Part shown: positions 61,579 to 64,000 of the stretch, piece by piece | How positions within the stretch are numbered: position 1 is the stretch's first letter | Layout of the letters: the number at the start of each line of letters is the position of its first letter | DNA from: FEB-10 sp963710645 | GTDB taxonomy: Bacteria; Acidobacteriota; Thermoanaerobaculia; Thermoanaerobaculales; Sulfomarinibacteraceae | Direction: 5' to 3' | Length of the DNA: 64,000 bases | Assembly: GCA_963710645.1 (NCBI GenBank) | Contig: CAVQBD010000009.1 | Span: 496,001 to 560,000, forward strand | Program-made: the position numbers and the translations under genes | Notes under the pieces: generated by a model | Databases searched by the model: none | What the model saw: the letters and a program-made list of their open reading frames with translations, nothing else | What the model was told of the DNA's origin: nothing

Positions 61579-61753
61579 CGGTGCCAGGCACCGCCGCAGA
61601 TGTATCGATCTCATGCTCCGATGCGATTTCGACGGTGCCTGGCACCGGCCCGCGCGCTCGCGGCGCGCGTGAGGACGGCACGCCCGCCTGTTGCGCTTTT
61701 TCGTTCCGGGTGGGTCGGGGAATTCCAATTTTGAGTTTCGAATTTCGAATTGG
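61579..61753 (-). repeat. GTGCCAGGCAC palindromes, head and heptamer array
   Basis: CGGTGCCAGGCACCG (61579-61593) and CGGTGCCTGGCACCG (61633-61647) are each palindromic. Then a GC-rich stem (GCGCGCTCGCGGCGCGC) and GACGGCACGCCCGCC, the outer part of hairpin A. The CGGGTGGGTCGGGG head follows, with a TTTCGAA heptamer array at 61724-61753. Confidence 0.72.
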
Positions 61754-61857
61754 GAGGCTGGGCGGGGGCATTATCAGCGTCCAAGTGCGGCCCCGGTCAC
61801 CTTCTCTCGGCCTTCCTCCTTCCCTCGGCGGTCACGTCTTGATACCCTGTCGCGCGG

Positions 61858-64000
61858 ATGGCGCGCGTACGTTTAAAATCGCTGAGATTGTCCGGATTCA
61901 AATCGTTTCCGGATCAGGTGGACCTTGCCTTCCCGAGCGACGTATCGGCCATCATCGGGCCCAATGGCTGCGGCAAGTCCAATTTGGTGGACGCCATCCT
62001 GTGGGTACTCGGCGAGCAGAGTCCGACCATTCTCCGCCTCAAACAGATGGGTGAGGTGGTGTTTTCCGGAGCAACGCGACGGTCTCCAGCAGGAGCCGCC
62101 GAGGTGGTGCTCACCCTCCATTCCGACGACGGCCACTGGAAAGAGACCGACGGCGAACTCGAGATCCGGCGCCGGGTCTATAAGTCCGGTCCGTCGGAGT
62201 ACCGCCTGAACGGCAAGACGGCACGGTTGGCGGACGTTCGGGACCAGCTTCTGACCGTGGGCCTGGGCACCCGCGACTACTCGATTATCGAGCAGGGCCG
62301 GGTGGGTCAGGTCCTGTCTGCGCGCCCCACCGACCGCCGGGCGTTGATCGAAGAGGCGGCCGGCATCACCCGATACAAACGACGCAAGCACGACTCGGAA
62401 CTCAAGCTCGAACACACCCGCCAGAATCTCATCAGGCTCGACGACGTGATCTCAGAAGTGGACCGCACGCTGCGTCAGATGAAACGCCAGGCCGGCCAGG
62501 CGAGACGCTACCAGCGCCTCCAGGACGAGTTCAAGGACACGCTGCGCACTCTGCTCATCTTGTCGTCTCGAGAGCTCGACGCCTCCCGTCGCGGGGGCTC
62601 ACGCCACCGCGCCCAGATCGAGAACGAGGTGGTGGCCGCCGCTTCCAGCCTCGGCAGCTGTGAGGCGGATCTGAGTCAGGCGCGGGTTTCCCTCGAGACC
62701 ACCCGCACCGAGGTGGAGGGGGCCCGCACCGAAGTCGCCGAGTTGATGACCTCCCGGGAGCGGTTGGAGGCCTTTCTGGAGCGATCGGCCGATCTCATCG
62801 ACAACCTCAGGGAGTCTGTGGCTCGCTCACGGGTCGACGGCACGACTTTGAGTTCGAACCGAGCAGAGCTTTCCGAACGGATCGAGGAGGCCGGCGCACG
62901 GCAGTCCACCCTCGAAGAGGCCCTGGCCACCGTCCGTCAGGCCGTGGAGGAGGCGACCCAAGCCGAGTCCGAAACACGCGCCCGCCTCCAGGACACCGAG
63001 AAACAGGCCGCCGAACGGCGCCAGGAGCTGCTCCGGACCATCTCGTCACTGACCTCAAACCGCAACCTTCTCGGGGAGCTGGAGCGAGAACAGGACCGTC
63101 TCAATTATGCCCTCGGGCAACTGGAACACGAGCGGACAACTCTCGACACCCGGCTTTCCGACGCCGACACCAGATACCAGGCCGCAGCCGAGGACAGCCA
63201 GCGGACCACCCTGGCCGTCGAGGAACTCGAAGTGTTGCGTCGCGAGCTGGTGGATCGGCGCGCGGGCCTGCAGGATAAGGCCAGGAGTTCTAAGGACGCC
63301 ACCGAGAGCCTGGGGCAGGAACTGTGGGATCTGCGCCACCGCCTTGCCGGAGTCGAACGCGAGCTGGCCCGTCACTCCGCCGTGTCCGAACAACTGGTGG
63401 AGTGTCTGCCCACAAAACTGCTCGACGGACAACTGAGCGATTATCTCAAGCCTGATCGGGACCTGACCGAGTTGTTCGACCGCGTATGGTCAGACTGGCT
63501 GGAGCTGCCGGTGATCCGGTCGAAGGGTCTGACGGCGACGCAACTGCAGGCGGTGGCGGAGCTCGACGGACGGCTCCGTCTGGCCGTGGCATCGGACGCG
63601 GACTCACCGCCGGCCCTCAAGACGCCCGATGGTGCCGAGTCCCTTTTCGACCGCGCCGGCATCACGGACAAAGAAAAGCTCTGGATCACCCGGATCCTGC
63701 CGCCGACCTTTATCTGTTCGGACGCCGAGGTGGCTCGATCTCTCGCCGAACAACACCCGCAGGCCGCCTTCGTCGGACCCGACGACGTCATCTGGAGGGG
63801 CCGCACGCAGGAGCCGCCCACCGCCGGAGCTCGCGTCCACGGCGCACTCGCCCTGCGCGACGACCGCCAACAACTGGCGGCCGAAATCGCGACCCTCGAG
63901 GGCCGGGAAAACACCGCCTCCGCCCTCCAACGGTCGCTTGCCTCACAGCTCGTGGAGGCGGACGGTGAGCTCAACCAGGCGGACAGCCAACTGCTCCAGA
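61858..64000 (+). CDS. smc: chromosome segregation SMC ATPase (partial, 3' end outside window)
   Basis: 714 residues are visible from the ATG at 61858. Walker A GPNGCGKSN (about 34-42), QDQ-loop region WVLGEQSPTILR and AAGITRYKRRKHDSELKL, then a long coiled coil (about 165-510) and the start of the hinge (DYLKPDRDLTELFDRVWSDW to IWRGRTQEPP, about 525-660), followed by the returning coil. DNA loop-extruding condensin core; scpA/scpB would be elsewhere. The frame is intact through the window end. Confidence 0.95.
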   Translation, partial: MARVRLKSLRLSGFKSFPDQVDLAFPSDVSAIIGPNGCGKSNLVDAILWVLGEQSPTILRLKQMGEVVFSGATRRSPAGAAEVVLTLHSDDGHWKETDGELEIRRRVYKSGPSEYRLNGKTARLADVRDQLLTVGLGTRDYSIIEQGRVGQVLSARPTDRRALIEEAAGITRYKRRKHDSELKLEHTRQNLIRLDDVISEVDRTLRQMKRQAGQARRYQRLQDEFKDTLRTLLILSSRELDASRRGGSRHRAQIENEVVAAASSLGSCEADLSQARVSLETTRTEVEGARTEVAELMTSRERLEAFLERSADLIDNLRESVARSRVDGTTLSSNRAELSERIEEAGARQSTLEEALATVRQAVEEATQAESETRARLQDTEKQAAERRQELLRTISSLTSNRNLLGELEREQDRLNYALGQLEHERTTLDTRLSDADTRYQAAAEDSQRTTLAVEELEVLRRELVDRRAGLQDKARSSKDATESLGQELWDLRHRLAGVERELARHSAVSEQLVECLPTKLLDGQLSDYLKPDRDLTELFDRVWSDWLELPVIRSKGLTATQLQAVAELDGRLRLAVASDADSPPALKTPDGAESLFDRAGITDKEKLWITRILPPTFICSDAEVARSLAEQHPQAAFVGPDDVIWRGRTQEPPTAGARVHGALALRDDRQQLAAEIATLEGRENTASALQRSLASQLVEADGELNQADSQLLQ

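Noticed and set aside
1..64000. tRNA, rRNA, prophage or complete IS element
   Set aside because: No cloverleaf-forming tRNA, rRNA motif, phage structural gene or transposase reading frame was recognised by eye; a covariance search would be needed to exclude small RNAs.

Overview
The window is high-GC DNA from a Gram-negative bacterium. It carries a LolC/E-type permease, an SPOR protein, a lipoprotein and a slipin/NfeD pair. The metabolism looks anaerobic or facultative: a single-chain pyruvate:ferredoxin oxidoreductase with a candidate Rex (NADH-sensing) operator, a rubrerythrin-like protein, a split glycine cleavage system (GcvPA/GcvPB), class II DAHP synthase and ArsM. This mix would fit an Acidobacteriota-type lineage, but no rRNA or tRNA was seen and the placement is only an inference.

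Layout. 1-3.5 kb: a partial M1-like metallopeptidase (minus) and a DUF4097 protein (plus). 3.6-13.8 kb: a signalling island. An NtrC-type activator with a degenerate receiver precedes a textbook sigma-54 promoter, followed by a sensor kinase, stand-alone receivers, a TauE/SafE permease, an unknown membrane protein, a PEP-synthase-like protein and a rubrerythrin-like protein. Three genes here carry frameshifts. 13.8-24.3 kb: DAHP synthase diverging from a marR-arsM pair, then a permease, an M23 peptidase with a bactofilin-like partner, and gcvT-gcvH-gcvPA-gcvPB. 24.4-33 kb: a RelE-type toxin-antitoxin pair, a Zn-ribbon regulator, a degenerate GGDEF-EAL-protoglobin protein, an O-methyltransferase, a cobalamin-binding radical SAM protein and a second PEP/pyruvate-binding protein. 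33-46 kb: a long minus-strand run holding moxR-DUF58-transglutaminase, nfeD-slipin-SPOR-lipA, a methyltransferase, a DUF6958-like gene, tmk-holB and a sodium:solute symporter. 46-64 kb: xerD, a lytic transglycosylase, an EamA transporter, suhB, a TPR protein, PFOR with a DHOD-like protein, a secreted zincin, an MBL hydrolase, a nucleoside phosphorylase and the 5' part of smc.

Functional links. GcvH needs lipoate, and lipA is present. MarR-ArsM looks like a self-contained arsenic response. PFOR appears tied to NADH/NAD+ status through the Rex-like box. The island at 3.6-13.8 kb looks like one sigma-54-driven sensory and transport unit.

The most unusual content is intergenic. Almost every long spacer holds arrays of degenerate 7-bp (sometimes 6-bp) tandem words. 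Each site has its own word, bracketed by C-rich/G-rich tracts. At several sites the array is joined through a shared C-rich head to a modular hairpin element whose stem arms covary between copies. Two of these elements contain a nested insertion flanked by a 5-bp direct repeat.
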